Position numbers and translations under genes: made by a program. This document shows, piece by piece, positions 15,899 through 24,511 of a DNA stretch of 64,000 bases. Every line of letters starts with the position of its first letter. Position 1 is the stretch's first letter. Origin of the DNA: Shewanella canadensis (GTDB taxonomy: Bacteria > Pseudomonadota > Gammaproteobacteria > Enterobacterales > Shewanellaceae); NCBI RefSeq assembly GCF_003966225.1, contig NZ_RXNU01000019.1:22785-86784 (forward strand). The letters are read 5' to 3'. The notes under the pieces are model-generated. The model made no database searches and was not told the DNA's origin. It saw only the letters and a program-made list of their open reading frames with translations.

Positions 15899-17308
15899 CT
15901 ACAAAATTAGTTCACTTTCGATAAGTACATTGTCAATCAGAGCTTCATGATTAAACGCTGGCCAGTCATCAATTGATTCAGTTTCATTCGCGTTCCTATT
16001 GTTTTTGCTAGGCAGAATCCCTTTATTGCTGCTGTTATCCTTTGTGGCAGGGCCAGATGTGGGCCGTTGACTGTACTTCTTTGTGGCAAAGCTATCTGGC
16101 GCAGATATCAGCATCATAGAGATGTCATCCTGCGGTTTTTTTTGTTGCCAAAGATCGATGGAGTGAGCCAGATAATGAAGTAATGATTTAGGCTCAAGTT
16201 GGTGTGCGTTGGTGCATGTGTTGATTAGCCTCTGCTGTCCAAATTCACCAAAAGTGGGGTGGCGACATTCGTATAGGCCATCAGAATACAAGAGTAGCTG
16301 CTGCTGAGGGCTTAGAAAAAAGGTGTTGTACTCATAATGGTAATGGCTATCTATGCCTAATGGTATGCCAGAAGCTAGCTCCATTGCCTCTGTTTCACTC
16401 CCTTTAAGCAATATGGGAAGTGGGTGACCGGCAATCGTTAATTTAACTTTACCGCTAATCGTATTAATAACCCCTAGCACTAACGTGGCAAACCTGCCTG
16501 AATGCTCAGGGTCTTCAAAGTCAGCGTTCAGTTGAGTGACAATGAGCGCGGGATCCAGACTCGCCCAGTCACAGCTGTTGCAACTTAATCTCTGTGCGAG
16601 GGTAAAGCTCTGCATTGAGGCCGCGATCCCGTGGCCTGTAACATCTAAGAGGTAAAATCCCAGATGAGAGTCATCGATCTCCAGGCATTGAAATATATCT
16701 CCGGCAAGTTCTTGAGCCGGCTGAAATTGCGTGGCAAGTCTCCAGCCATTTTGTAGCGTGCTTGAAGTGGGAAGCAGTGAGCCTTGCAATTTAGCCGCGC
16801 TATCAATATCTTCCTGTATCTGTTGCAGGTAGGCCTGCTCCTTTGTCAGTGAAGTGTTGAGTTCACTGTTTCTGTTTTCCAGCTGACGCTGCATGTTCAC
16901 AATACGCGCGCCGGCTAATACTCTGGCTTTGAGTATGTTTGGGATAAATGGTTTTGTCAGGAAGTCATCGGCACCGGACTCAATGCCTGTTACTGTGTGC
17001 GAAGTGAGATTATTTGCCGTAAGCAGAATCATATAAGGGGAAAGGGGGAGCTTTTTCAAATATTGACAGAGTTCAGGTCCGGTCATTCCCGGCATTCTCC
17101 AGTCGCTAATGATAATGTCGGCCTTTTCTTGTTGGTAAGACTCGATAGCCTCCTCTGCACTGCCGCAGCTTGATACTTCTAATCCCATCGCGACTAATAA
17201 ATGTGTAATAAAACAGCGTTCACTCTGAGTGTCTTCAACCACGAGAACCTTAAGGCCTTCTGTTTGACGTTGAAATGAAGTTGCTGTTCCTTCCGTAATC
17301 ATTGTCAT
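15899..17308 (-). CDS. Response regulator with SpoIIE-type PP2C phosphatase output (RsbU/SypE-like)
   Basis: The receiver domain occupies residues about 15-135 (LKVLVVEDTQSE, phospho-acceptor Asp69 in ISDWRMPGMTG, and a KPF motif). A coiled-coil linker lies at 140-175. A SpoIIE/PP2C phosphatase follows (residues 185-395) with AGDIFQCLEID, LDVTGHGIAASM and LLYSDGLYE. A polar tail of about 60 residues follows. It should dephosphorylate the STAS protein when the receiver is in one state. The start is uncertain: GTG at 17317 and ATG at 17308 or 17302 are all in frame, and 17308 has the better spacing from GAGTGG. A sigma-54 promoter lies 40 bases upstream. Confidence 0.87.
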   Translation of the reverse strand: MTMITEGTATSFQRQTEGLKVLVVEDTQSERCFITHLLVAMGLEVSSCGSAEEAIESYQQEKADIIISDWRMPGMTGPELCQYLKKLPLSPYMILLTANNLTSHTVTGIESGADDFLTKPFIPNILKARVLAGARIVNMQRQLENRNSELNTSLTKEQAYLQQIQEDIDSAAKLQGSLLPTSSTLQNGWRLATQFQPAQELAGDIFQCLEIDDSHLGFYLLDVTGHGIAASMQSFTLAQRLSCNSCDWASLDPALIVTQLNADFEDPEHSGRFATLVLGVINTISGKVKLTIAGHPLPILLKGSETEAMELASGIPLGIDSHYHYEYNTFFLSPQQQLLLYSDGLYECRHPTFGEFGQQRLINTCTNAHQLEPKSLLHYLAHSIDLWQQKKPQDDISMMLISAPDSFATKKYSQRPTSGPATKDNSSNKGILPSKNNRNANETESIDDWPAFNHEALIDNVLIESELIL

Positions 17309-17345
17309 CGTTTCCACTCATCAAATAGACACACTCGTTGATATA

Positions 17346-17361
17346 AGCAAAAAATATGCCT
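17346..17361 (-). promoter_or_regulatory. Sigma-54 promoter for the REC-PP2C/kinase operon
   Basis: AGGCATATTTTTTGCT on the minus strand matches TGGCAC-N5-TTGCW at all but two informative bases, with GG and GC ten bases apart. It faces left, away from the divergent promoter at 17530. A LuxO-type box lies about 100 bases upstream. Confidence 0.7.
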
Positions 17362-17459
17362 CTACGGGTTATGTTTAAATATAGTATTGTATTTAAAGGT
17401 AAAGCTCCCATTGGCTATAGTTGAGTCATGCCTTTTAAAGGTGACCATTTCTCGCCTCA

Positions 17460-17472
17460 TTGCAAAATGCAA
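17460..17472. promoter_or_regulatory. Perfect LuxO-type operator between two divergent sigma-54 promoters
   Basis: TTGCAAAATGCAA matches the published LuxO-binding consensus TTGCAWWWTGCAA exactly. It lies 58 bases before the rightward sigma-54 promoter (17530) and about 100 bases before the leftward one (17361), so one bound activator could serve both. Confidence 0.75.
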
Positions 17473-17529
17473 TTCAGTCATTCATATTCTGTTTAAGGCG
17501 CTTAAGGTGTAGCTGGTATTATTTTGTTC

Positions 17530-17545
17530 TGGCATAACCTTTGCT
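17530..17545 (+). promoter_or_regulatory. Sigma-54 promoter for the PhnD-like/hybrid-kinase operon
   Basis: TGGCATAACCTTTGCT matches TGGCAC-N5-TTGCW with one mismatch. The expected transcript start is near 17556, about 25 bases before the ATG at 17582. Since this operon appears to encode the activator's own kinase, it forms a feedback loop (inference). Confidence 0.8.
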
Positions 17546-17581
17546 TTTGTATAGGAATACCTACTGCTAAGGATATGCAAA

Positions 17582-18514
17582 ATGAAAATTTCACGGTTGA
17601 GCGTCAAGGTTCTGTTTCTATCATGTGTGTTGGGTGTCACAGGAAGTGCTTATGGTGACAATAATGATAAGAGCAGTGAAAGCAATCAGTTAGGCTCTAG
17701 CTCCACGATAGCTCGTACGATAACTTTTGGCGTTGTTCCTCAGCAAGCCGCCAGTACACTTGCCCGGTTATGGTCTCCGGTGCTCTCAGAGTTATCGCAA
17801 AATGCAAATTTTCAACTGCGTTTTGCAACGGCGCCGGATATTCCCACTTTTGAAAAGAGACTCGCTTCGGGTGAATACGATGTCGCCTATATGAATCCCT
17901 ATCACTACACGGTATTTCATGAAGCTCCCGGTTACCAAGCCTTGGTCAAGCAGAAGGGCAAGCAGATTAAAGGCATTATCGTGGTTCGCAAAGAATCATC
18001 TATTCGTTCTATCGATGAGCTGAATAATAAAGATGTATTCTTTCCCGCGCCCGCGGCTTTTGCCGCCAGTGTGCTCCCCAGAGCAAACTTAAAGATTAGA
18101 GGGCTTGAGAATCGGGTTAAATATGTAGGTTCTCACGATTCTGTTTATCTTGCCGTGGAACAAGGGCTGGCAGATGCCGGAGGGGGAGTAAAAAGAACCT
18201 TCAAGACGATGGATAAGGCGACGACAAGCCAACTTAGAGTTTTATGGGAGACCCCGGGTTATACCCCTCATGCCATTGCCGTTCATCCAAGAGTTCCGGC
18301 AGGTATTGTTGAGGAACTTAGACAAGGTTTTGTCGAGTTATCATCATCTTCCCAAGGTGCTGAAGTGCTAAATGTATTGGGCCTTAAAAGTTTTGAGGCT
18401 GCTAAAAATAGCGATTGGGATGATGTACGCTCGCTGGGTTTAGGTACGTTTGAAAAACCTTTAGAAAACTCCAGTGACATAGCTGATAAGCCGTCAGTGA
18501 AAGGAGAGCTGTAG
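17582..18514 (+). CDS. PhnD-family periplasmic binding protein
   Basis: A 310-residue exported solute-binding protein of the phosphate/phosphonate (PhnD) family, with a signal peptide at residues 1-25 ending near GSAYG. Family features are ITFGVVPQQAASTLARLWSPVLSEL, DVAYMNPYHYTVFHE and the hinge KDVFFPAPAAFAASVLPR. No ABC permease or ATPase gene is nearby. Its stop overlaps the GTG start of the hybrid kinase (TAGTG), so the likely job is to present a ligand to the kinase periplasmic domain, as LuxP does for LuxQ. The ligand is unknown. Confidence 0.87.
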   Translation: MKISRLSVKVLFLSCVLGVTGSAYGDNNDKSSESNQLGSSSTIARTITFGVVPQQAASTLARLWSPVLSELSQNANFQLRFATAPDIPTFEKRLASGEYDVAYMNPYHYTVFHEAPGYQALVKQKGKQIKGIIVVRKESSIRSIDELNNKDVFFPAPAAFAASVLPRANLKIRGLENRVKYVGSHDSVYLAVEQGLADAGGGVKRTFKTMDKATTSQLRVLWETPGYTPHAIAVHPRVPAGIVEELRQGFVELSSSSQGAEVLNVLGLKSFEAAKNSDWDDVRSLGLGTFEKPLENSSDIADKPSVKGEL

Positions 18515-21500
18515 TGTCTTTTAGACTCAAAACGGTACTCGGTATTGCGCTAATCGAGGGCGTTTTACTGCTGCTATTGGTTTATACCAGTGTCGATTAC
18601 TTAAGAAGCTCCAATGAAGCTGAAATTGAGAAACGAGCCGATTCAATTGTGACACTTTTTGCCGCGGCGACCAAAGATGCTGTGATCAGTACCGATGTAT
18701 CCACCTTGCAAGTGTTAGCCAATGAGTTGCTCGAACATACTCAGGTCTTATATGTAAATATCTATGATAAAAACTCGCGCTTAGTTCGGGCTGGAGAGAC
18801 TCCATCCGGAGCGTCATCGACTGTAGCATCGAGTCGGGATCAAGGTTTATCCAGCGTCGATGATGGCGTGTTAGATGTCGAAGCAAATATCATGGAGTCT
18901 GGTTATATATTCGGACGGGTTGAACTCGGTGTTGGTGTGAATGAGTTTGATCAATTCTTAGCGAGTGCGACGACCCGTTTCTTTTCCATTGCCGGGTTAG
19001 AGATGTTGTTGGTTGCGCTATTTTCATGGTTATTAGGGCACTATTTGACCCGTAATCTAACTGAACTTAAAACGGCTTCAAAACGTATTTTAAGCGGCGA
19101 GACAGGCATACAGATCCCTGTGACCGCAACCGATGAAATTGGTCAAACAACCCGTGCATTTAACCGGATGATTGAGAAGGTAGAGAAAAACAGGAGCGAG
19201 CTGGAGAGTGCAAACACCCGTTTGGGTACGATTTTAGAGACGGCGGTAGATGGATTTATCATCGTCGATACCTCCGGGAACATCACCCAGGTAAACAGCG
19301 CCGTTTGTCGTCTGTTTGAGTATGAGCTTGATGAATTGATCGGTGAAAATGTCTCAATTTTTATGCCGATGCATGAAAGACATATGCATGATAGTTTCCT
19401 GGATAGGTTTATTCAGTCCGGCCGAGACGCTAAAAAAGGGAGAGAGCTTACTGCGCAAAAAAGGAGTGGCAAACTATTTCCAATTGAGCTGTCTATCTCC
19501 AAGATGGCCATCGAGAATGAAACCATGTTGTTGGGACTGGTAAAAGACCTGAGTGATATAAAGCGTAAAGAGGTAGCAGCGCTTCGCACCGAGACCATCT
19601 TGTTGGCAACCCTGGAAGCCAGTCAGGATGCGCTTATCACCATAGATATCACCGGCAGAATTCAAGAGTTTAATGATGCAGCCTGTAAGTTATTCGGACA
19701 TCAGCGTGAACAGGCTTTAGGTGAGCTCCTCGAAGACTTGATTTTTGTCGATATTGAAAGGAAAACCTTTAAACAAGGCATGCAGCTGTTCAGACAAACG
19801 GGTGAGGGGCCAGCTATAAAGAAAAGCATTGAGATGATGTCAATCAAGCGTGATGGCAGCTCATTTCCTGTTGAGATGAAGATGATCCCGGTACAGCTTG
19901 GAGAGGAGATCTTACTGACCGCCTTTTTGCATGATATTTCGAAGAGAATTGAATATGAAACTCAGTTAAAACAGGCAAAAGATCAAGCCGAGTCGGGGAG
20001 TAAGGCCAAGTCGAGGTTTCTGGCAACCATGAGTCATGAGATCCGCTCTCCACTCAATGCGGTATTGGGCAGTGTCGAGCTCATGTTGGATTCGAGATTG
20101 AATAAAGAGCAACGCATTTATGCCCATACAGCAAAAGAAGCAGGGACCGCTCTACTCAGCACCATTAATGATATTTTAGACTTTTCAAAAATTGAAGCCG
20201 GGCAGATGATGTTGGAGAGTGTGAGTTTTTCGCCTGCCAAGATAGTGGCTCAAGTGTTGAGAATATTAGCGCCTAATGCCCATGAGAAGGGCGTTAATCT
20301 CGTATGTTTCATCAATCGGAATGTGCCTGAACTTGTCAAAGGAGACGGGCAACGGTTACGTCAGGTGATACATAATCTGGTTGATAATGCGATAAAGTTT
20401 TCGAGTGGGGGCTGTGTTTCGGTAGAGATGTGGATCCCCGATAGCCATCACGAAGAGGTGCAGCTGTATTGTACCGTCACCGATGAGGGTATTGGGGTAA
20501 GCATGGCGGCTCAAAAGAAACTGTTTAAAGAGTTCAGCCAGGTTCACGATCAACATAACACTAACTACAAGGGTAGCGGGCTTGGCTTAGCTATCTGCGC
20601 TGAGCTGATTGAGATGATGGGAGGGAAAATTGAACTAAGCAGCCGATTGGGGCATGGAAGCAGCTTTAGATTCGATGTGTTGTTAAGGCTTGAGGAGCGA
20701 CAATTAACCCCTCTTACTCACTTGCCTGCGCATGCCAGAGTACTATTGGTTCACCCCGATAAGACCTTTTCCCATCTGGTCAGAAAGCAGTATAGCCAGT
20801 ATGGCGTGAGTAGCGTTAATGTCAGTCGGGTTACCGATATCTTGAGTTCTAAAGAGGTTAAGGGACGCTTTAATCTTATCTTGATCGATGACACCGGCTT
20901 ATCTGAATTAAGTATTAAATTAACCAGCCTCCTAAAGCGAGATTTTTTATTCGAAGGGGGGCTAATCGCAGTATTAATGTCAGAGCTAAGGCCTGAAATG
21001 TCTGGCTTAGTGTCAGAGATAGGGCTGGAGCAGGTGATAAATAAGCCATTGAGCCGGGAGATGATGCTAGGGTTATTGAATGGTGATGATGTTAACCATG
21101 AAGAGAAGCCAGAAGCAGAACTCTTGCTTCCGGAACTTACACCCAAGAATAAATTACTTCTTCTGGCCGAAGATAGCCCATCGAATCAAATCGTTGCCGG
21201 GGCCATGTTGACAAAATCTGGTTTCGAAGTGGAATATGCTAATAATGGGATTGAGGCCATGAATATGGCAGCCCTTAAAAATTATGGCTTGATATTGATG
21301 GATATGCGGATGCCGGAGATGGATGGCGTTGAAGCGACTGAAAATATTCTACTGCATCAACCTGATACTATTATTTTGGCTATGACGGCTAATGTTCAGC
21401 AGGAGGATATTGAAAACTGCTTGTCGGCTGGGATGAAAGACTTTGTGCCTAAGCCTGTTAATAAGGTTGATTTAGTGCGAGTTATCAATAAGTGGTTGCC

Positions 21501-22023
21501 GGAAGTTCGTAGTATCGGTGGTGAAACTCTTGAAGTGCAAACTAAAATTAGCCCGGAAAGTTGTGAAGCCGGGGGGCTCGAATTACACTTGGATAACGAC
21601 GCTTCAAATGGAGTGGTAATGGAACTAAAAATAGAAAGTGGTAAGTGTGAGAATGGTGCAAACTCCGAGGAGCTAAGCTTGGAGAGACTATTTGATGAAT
21701 CTGTACTTGCTGAGCTCACCGATGCGTTAGGTATAGAGTCCTTGAAAGGGATGTTTAGTGTCTACCTTCAAGAAACTCACGAAAGGTTGGATACACTTAA
21801 CGCTTTAATGCAGACGATGGATTTTATCGAAATAGATAATCAGGCGCATACCTTAAAAAGTAGTTCCGGCAGTTTTGGCGCTCAGGCCCTGTATGAGGTT
21901 GCAAAAAGCCTTGAGAAAAGCGCCCGAGAGCAAGATGAAAAAGAAGTTGAGTCATATATGACTGAAGTTCAACAAGTAGGGCTACAAACTATTAAGGCCT
22001 TCAAAGCGCGTTTTGCGGCTTGA
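18514..22023 (+). CDS. Hybrid sensor histidine kinase: HAMP-PAS-PAS-HisKA-HATPase-REC-REC-HPt
   Basis: The start is GTG, overlapping the preceding stop. Membrane segments lie near residues 7-28 and 152-178, with a periplasmic region of about 120 residues between them. A HAMP linker, two PAS domains (from about 235 and 360) and HisKA with MSHEIRSPLNAV (His508) follow. The HATPase has DNAIKF, DEGIGV and GSGLGLAI. A worn receiver-like stretch lies around 745-855. A receiver (Asp930 in LMDMRMPEMDG) and an HPt domain (His1112 in AHTLKSSSGSFG) complete it. The internal HPt replaces a separate LuxU and would phosphorylate the LuxO-like regulator encoded next. The architecture is like SypF/RscS, but longer. 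Confidence 0.9.
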   Translation: MSFRLKTVLGIALIEGVLLLLLVYTSVDYLRSSNEAEIEKRADSIVTLFAAATKDAVISTDVSTLQVLANELLEHTQVLYVNIYDKNSRLVRAGETPSGASSTVASSRDQGLSSVDDGVLDVEANIMESGYIFGRVELGVGVNEFDQFLASATTRFFSIAGLEMLLVALFSWLLGHYLTRNLTELKTASKRILSGETGIQIPVTATDEIGQTTRAFNRMIEKVEKNRSELESANTRLGTILETAVDGFIIVDTSGNITQVNSAVCRLFEYELDELIGENVSIFMPMHERHMHDSFLDRFIQSGRDAKKGRELTAQKRSGKLFPIELSISKMAIENETMLLGLVKDLSDIKRKEVAALRTETILLATLEASQDALITIDITGRIQEFNDAACKLFGHQREQALGELLEDLIFVDIERKTFKQGMQLFRQTGEGPAIKKSIEMMSIKRDGSSFPVEMKMIPVQLGEEILLTAFLHDISKRIEYETQLKQAKDQAESGSKAKSRFLATMSHEIRSPLNAVLGSVELMLDSRLNKEQRIYAHTAKEAGTALLSTINDILDFSKIEAGQMMLESVSFSPAKIVAQVLRILAPNAHEKGVNLVCFINRNVPELVKGDGQRLRQVIHNLVDNAIKFSSGGCVSVEMWIPDSHHEEVQLYCTVTDEGIGVSMAAQKKLFKEFSQVHDQHNTNYKGSGLGLAICAELIEMMGGKIELSSRLGHGSSFRFDVLLRLEERQLTPLTHLPAHARVLLVHPDKTFSHLVRKQYSQYGVSSVNVSRVTDILSSKEVKGRFNLILIDDTGLSELSIKLTSLLKRDFLFEGGLIAVLMSELRPEMSGLVSEIGLEQVINKPLSREMMLGLLNGDDVNHEEKPEAELLLPELTPKNKLLLLAEDSPSNQIVAGAMLTKSGFEVEYANNGIEAMNMAALKNYGLILMDMRMPEMDGVEATENILLHQPDTIILAMTANVQQEDIENCLSAGMKDFVPKPVNKVDLVRVINKWLPEVRSIGGETLEVQTKISPESCEAGGLELHLDNDASNGVVMELKIESGKCENGANSEELSLERLFDESVLAELTDALGIESLKGMFSVYLQETHERLDTLNALMQTMDFIEIDNQAHTLKSSSGSFGAQALYEVAKSLEKSAREQDEKEVESYMTEVQQVGLQTIKAFKARFAA

Positions 22024-22080
22024 ACTCTCCCTCATTAGTCGACAGGTTCAGAACCTGAGCATTCGAATTTTTATTTAAGG

Positions 22081-23595
22081 ATGGCGTTAAATATGGAAAT
22101 TAATCAGTCTTTTACCGCTTTACTTGTTGAAGACAGCATGTCATTGGGTGCGCTGTATACCGAGTATCTACGCGCTGAAGGCGCGAAGGTCACCCATGTC
22201 AACCATGGGGAAGATGCACTAACCGAGTTAGCACAGTGGCAGCCCGATCTATTAGTGTTAGACATCAAGTTACCCGATATGTCGGGTATGGATATCCTGC
22301 AAAAAGTCCAAACCAGCTATCCAGGTATCACGGTTATCATGATAACGGCCCACGGAACGATAGACTTAGCGGTTGAGTCGATGAAGTCAGGGGCGTTCGA
22401 TTTCTTAGTTAAACCCTTCGATGCCAAGCGACTCTCTATTACGGTTCGAAATGCGTTAAAACAGCGCCAGCTTGTTAATCTGGTGGAAAGGTACGAGCAA
22501 AGTCTACCCAAAGAAAATTATATGGGGTTTGTGGGGGAGTCTCTCGCCATGCAGACCGTATATAAAACCATAGACTGTGTCGCTAATAGTAAGGCTTCAG
22601 TTTTCATCGTCGGGGAAAGTGGGACGGGTAAAGAAGTTTGCGCTCATGCGATTCATCATGCGGGGAATCGAAGCGAGAAACCTTTCGTTGCGCTCAATTG
22701 TGCTTCAATCCCAAAAGATCTTATCGAGAGTGAAATATTTGGCCACACTAAAGGGGCGTTCACGGGGGCGGTGGCAAATAGAGAGGGAGCGGCGAGCCGC
22801 GCCAACCGAGGCACGCTATTTCTCGATGAAATTTGTGAGATGGATCTGGAGTTACAAAGTAAATTACTGCGATTTATTCAGACCGGCGTTTTTCAAAAGG
22901 TCGGGGGGACGAAGGAGGAGAAGGTCGATGTGCGCTTTGTGAGTGCGACAAACCGAGTCCCGTGGGAGGAGGTAAAGCATGGACGTTTTAGAGAAGATCT
23001 CTTCTACCGACTTCATGTTATTCCTATCGAACTTCCGCCGCTTCGAATGAGGGGGAAAGATGTTCTGTTGTTGGCAAATAAACTTCTTAAAGAGTACAAC
23101 CGTGAGGAGGGGAAGCAGTTTAAAAGTTTTACTGCAGAGGCCAAAAAGTTACTTCAAAGCTATGATTGGCCAGGGAATGTACGTCAGTTACAAAATGTGA
23201 TTAGACAGGTGGTCGTGCTTAACTCTTCCGATATTGTTGAGGCGTCGATGTTACCCTCGTTATTTACATCAGGCCCAGGCAATAGTCAGGCCTCAATTAA
23301 GCCAGTTATCGCTATCGCGAGTGCTAATCAGCCTTCGACACTTAATCGCCATGAGTCACTCGTTATAGACGAGCAGGCCGGAAGCCAAAATCTGCAATCA
23401 TCAGACTCAGAAGCAGATAAACCAGAGGCGATCATTCCTTTATGGCTGTCAGAGAAGCAGACGATTGAGGCTGCCATAGAGCAATGTGGCGGTAATGTGC
23501 CTAAGGCCGCAGCACTGTTAGATATCAGTGCCTCGACGATTTATCGAAAGCGTCAAGGGTGGGATGAATTACAAGGCGCGGTTGCTGAAAACTAG
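22081..23595 (+). CDS. LuxO/SypG-like sigma-54-dependent response regulator
   Basis: The receiver domain has Asp61 in LVLDIKLPDMSG. The AAA+ domain (about residues 145-385) has the Walker A GESGTGKE, the sigma-54 contact motif GAFTGA near 225, Walker B GTLFLDEICEMD and the R-finger region FREDLFYRLHVIP. A C-terminal Fis-type helix-turn-helix reads CGGNVPKAAALLDISASTIYRKR. Stretches such as ASVFIVGESGTGKEVCAHAIH and LLRFIQTGVFQKVGG closely recall LuxO. It should bind the TTGCA...TGCAA boxes in this locus and open the sigma-54 promoters. A second ATG at 22093 is also possible. It follows the hybrid kinase gene by 57 bases. Confidence 0.9.
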   Translation: MALNMEINQSFTALLVEDSMSLGALYTEYLRAEGAKVTHVNHGEDALTELAQWQPDLLVLDIKLPDMSGMDILQKVQTSYPGITVIMITAHGTIDLAVESMKSGAFDFLVKPFDAKRLSITVRNALKQRQLVNLVERYEQSLPKENYMGFVGESLAMQTVYKTIDCVANSKASVFIVGESGTGKEVCAHAIHHAGNRSEKPFVALNCASIPKDLIESEIFGHTKGAFTGAVANREGAASRANRGTLFLDEICEMDLELQSKLLRFIQTGVFQKVGGTKEEKVDVRFVSATNRVPWEEVKHGRFREDLFYRLHVIPIELPPLRMRGKDVLLLANKLLKEYNREEGKQFKSFTAEAKKLLQSYDWPGNVRQLQNVIRQVVVLNSSDIVEASMLPSLFTSGPGNSQASIKPVIAIASANQPSTLNRHESLVIDEQAGSQNLQSSDSEADKPEAIIPLWLSEKQTIEAAIEQCGGNVPKAAALLDISASTIYRKRQGWDELQGAVAEN

Positions 23596-23634
23596 GCTAA
23601 GTGACTATTCTGAAAATTAGGTTAAGTGTCTATT
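23585..23634. repeat. 25-base tandem duplication across a stop codon
   Basis: CTGAAAACTAGGCTAAGTGA at 23585 (25-base unit) is followed directly by a second 25-base unit beginning CTGAAAATTAGGTTAAGTGT at 23610, with three differences. The first unit contains the stop codon of the LuxO-like gene. Confidence 0.8.
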
Positions 23635-23708
23635 AGTCTAAGTAGATAGAAAGGCGTAGAATCTCAGACTCTGATATTTTCTCTGTAAAGACATTAAGAA
23701 GAGTCATT

Positions 23709-24449
23709 ATGAAGTACCTTGTAGACACTCATGCCCACACCATTGCCTCTACTCATGCCTATAGTACGGTTCATGATTACATCGCTGTAGCCAAACAGAA
23801 AGGGCTTAAGTTATTTGCAATAACCGATCATGGCCCGGATATGGCCGATGCCCCCCATTTCTGGCATTTTGTTAATTTAAGAGTACTGCCCAGAATCGTA
23901 GATGGGGTGGGGATATTAAGAGGTATCGAGGCGAATATTAAGAATGATTCGGGAGAAATTGACTACTTTGGGGATTATCTGCAAGAGTTAGATATCGTGC
24001 TTGCAGGTTTTCATGAACCCGTGTTTCCCCCTTCAGATAAACAGACTCATACCCAAGCACTGATCAATACCATCGAGAGTGGTAATGTCGATATTATCAC
24101 TCATCCGGGGAACCCCGCTTACCCCATAGATATCACGGCTGTATCAGCCGCCGCGGCCAGATGCCATGTGGCACTTGAAATCAATAACTCGTCGTTTGAA
24201 ATGTCCCGAAAAGGCAGTGAAGCTAACTGTGTAGCAATAGCGAAAGCCGTTCGCGATGCGGGAGGGTTATTAGTGATGGGCTCAGATTCTCACGTCGCCT
24301 TCAGTTTAGGCGAGTTCTCGCAGGCTTTGGCTATCATAAAGGAAGCTGAATTTCCCGAAGAGCGATTGTTAAATAGAAGTCCGGAGGCGCTGCTCGCATT
24401 TCTCTCTAAAAGAGGGCACAAGACTCTGGATGATTTTGCTGAGCTTTAA
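23709..24449 (+). CDS. ycdX: PHP-domain phosphatase/hydrolase, YcdX family
   Basis: A cytoplasmic metal-dependent phosphoesterase of 246 residues. PHP motifs are VDTHAHTIAS (residues 4-13), ITDHGPDM, RGIEANI, AGFHEPV, ITHPGNP and GSDSHVA, which supply the trinuclear metal ligands. The length and motif order match YcdX. It lies after the LuxO-like gene in the same direction with a 113-base gap. A link with EPS control is not shown by the sequence. The substrate is unknown. Confidence 0.87.
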   Translation: MKYLVDTHAHTIASTHAYSTVHDYIAVAKQKGLKLFAITDHGPDMADAPHFWHFVNLRVLPRIVDGVGILRGIEANIKNDSGEIDYFGDYLQELDIVLAGFHEPVFPPSDKQTHTQALINTIESGNVDIITHPGNPAYPIDITAVSAAAARCHVALEINNSSFEMSRKGSEANCVAIAKAVRDAGGLLVMGSDSHVAFSLGEFSQALAIIKEAEFPEERLLNRSPEALLAFLSKRGHKTLDDFAEL

Positions 24450-24511
24450 TTTAATAGAAGGTGCTAGATTAATTAAGAGCCCAGGAGCTAGGTCCTAGGC
24501 CCTTCTACAGG

